In this document: positions 5,387 to 5,848 of the stretch, in pieces
Position numbering within the stretch: position 1 is the first letter of the stretch
Layout: each line of letters begins with the position of its first letter
Source of the DNA: a bacterium
GTDB taxonomy: Bacteria; Caldisericota; Caldisericia; B22-G15
DNA length: 5,848 nt
Reading direction: 5' to 3'
Assembly (NCBI GenBank): GCA_012517755.1
Contig: JAAYUH010000117.1
Coordinates: forward strand, 1-5,848
Notes under the pieces: model-generated
Told to the model about the DNA's origin: nothing
The model's input: only the letters and a program-made list of their open reading frames with translations
Databases searched by the model: none
Translations under genes and position numbers: made by a program

Positions 5387-5848
5387 ATGCAAACTGATAA
5401 TTTTGAAGAGATATGTGAAATTGGACATGGTGGTGAAGCAACAGTTTATATTCATTTAAGAAGGGTATTCCCTTTTTTTGAAAAAATGTTTAAAACAAAA
5501 AGAGATTTTGTCGTTAGTTATAGGGTGCTTCATAAAGCAAATACCTCTTCAAATGAATTATTAATTAAAAGATCATTCAGTGAATTTTTAAGACATTTAA
5601 TTGCTAAAAAATTTGATGATTATTTTTTAAGAAGAGGCTACTATAAATATCCTCATATTCCAAGATTGCTTGGTTTTGATATCAATGGATATTATTATGA
5701 ATTTGTCTATGGCCTTGAAGGTTATTATCCATTATATTTTGATGATACAAACATGAATTGGAATCCTGTTGCATTGAATGATGAAAGAATTTCCTCTTCA
5801 CTTTTTCATGAAGTTGGAATATATCTTTTTCAAGATATTGTGGAACCA
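5387..5848 (+). CDS. Divergent protein-kinase-like protein (N-terminal 154 residues, cut by window end)
   Basis: The frame is open from the ATG at 5387 to the last base (154 codons); an in-frame TAA at 5375 and the early motif fix the start. I do not recognise a specific family, but the N-lobe plan of a protein-kinase fold can be traced. There is a glycine-rich loop GHGGEATVY (13-21), a candidate beta-3 lysine Lys61 in ELLIKRSF with a possible helix-C acid after it (Glu66), PHIPRLLGFD (89-98, like the helix C to beta-4 segment) and a hinge-like YEFVYGLEGY (104-113). The stretch between loop and lysine (about 22-56) is longer than in standard kinases. The catalytic HRD and DFG regions would lie beyond the window, so activity cannot be judged. 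Aromatic residues, mainly Tyr and Phe, are unusually common. It appears to be its own transcription unit. Confidence 0.75.
   Translation, partial: MQTDNFEEICEIGHGGEATVYIHLRRVFPFFEKMFKTKRDFVVSYRVLHKANTSSNELLIKRSFSEFLRHLIAKKFDDYFLRRGYYKYPHIPRLLGFDINGYYYEFVYGLEGYYPLYFDDTNMNWNPVALNDERISSSLFHEVGIYLFQDIVEP
5458..5479 (+). other. Terminator-like hairpin inside the kinase-like gene
   Basis: AAGGG (5461-5465), loop TATT, then CCCTT (5470-5474) form a perfect 5-bp stem. It can extend to 8 bp (5458-5465 with 5470-5477, one G-U pair) and runs into a T7 tract (5473-5479). This has intrinsic-terminator form about 70-90 bases after the start codon, while encoding RRVFPFF in frame. It may be chance from codon use, or a point of premature termination. 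Confidence 0.3.

Overview
The window is a very AT-rich bacterial segment. Codons are biased to A/T (AAA, GAA, ATA, and AGA for most Arg), and the proteins are rich in Lys, Glu and Ile. SmpB and strong AGGAGG-type ribosome binding sites mark it as bacterial. The mix of a secreted SH3b/AMIN protein, a LapA-domain protein, an ECF S component and an NAD synthetase with thermophile-like motifs fits a Gram-positive or a deep-branching, possibly thermophilic, anaerobe. The sequence does not settle the phylum. There is no rRNA, tRNA, CRISPR array or insertion sequence.

Layout. (1) 1-1778, minus strand: smpB, overlapped by 11 bases by a secreted protein with SH3b repeats, an AMIN domain and a copper-amine-oxidase-like N domain. 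That protein runs off the left edge and is probably the front of an N-acetylmuramoyl-L-alanine amidase. (2) 1779-1878: a compact divergent promoter region whose two -35 elements fall on the same bases. (3) 1879-2319, plus strand: a small LapA-domain membrane protein with a long charged coiled-coil tail. (4) 2374-5179, plus strand: four tightly overlapping genes (overlaps of 4, 8 and 8 bases). They encode a QueT-like ECF transporter S component, a nitrilase-superfamily amidase, NAD+ synthetase (nadE) and a HAD phosphatase. (5) 5180-5386: a 207-base AT-rich gap with a weak terminator candidate and a likely promoter. (6) 5387-5848, plus strand: the first 154 residues of a divergent protein-kinase-like protein, cut by the right edge.

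The most informative part is the four-gene operon. The amidase and NadE together look like a glutamine-dependent NAD+ synthetase split into two polypeptides, since the NadE carries sequence features typical of glutamine-dependent enzymes. Having a QueT-like vitamin transporter subunit as first gene raises the question of whether it imports a queuosine precursor or an NAD precursor. An 8-bp perfect inverted repeat with arms 21 bp apart sits directly before that operon and may control it. Three genes here (smpB, queT, the kinase-like gene) lack a Shine-Dalgarno sequence and have a -10-like hexamer 8-9 bases before the ATG, which suggests leaderless or nearly leaderless transcripts.
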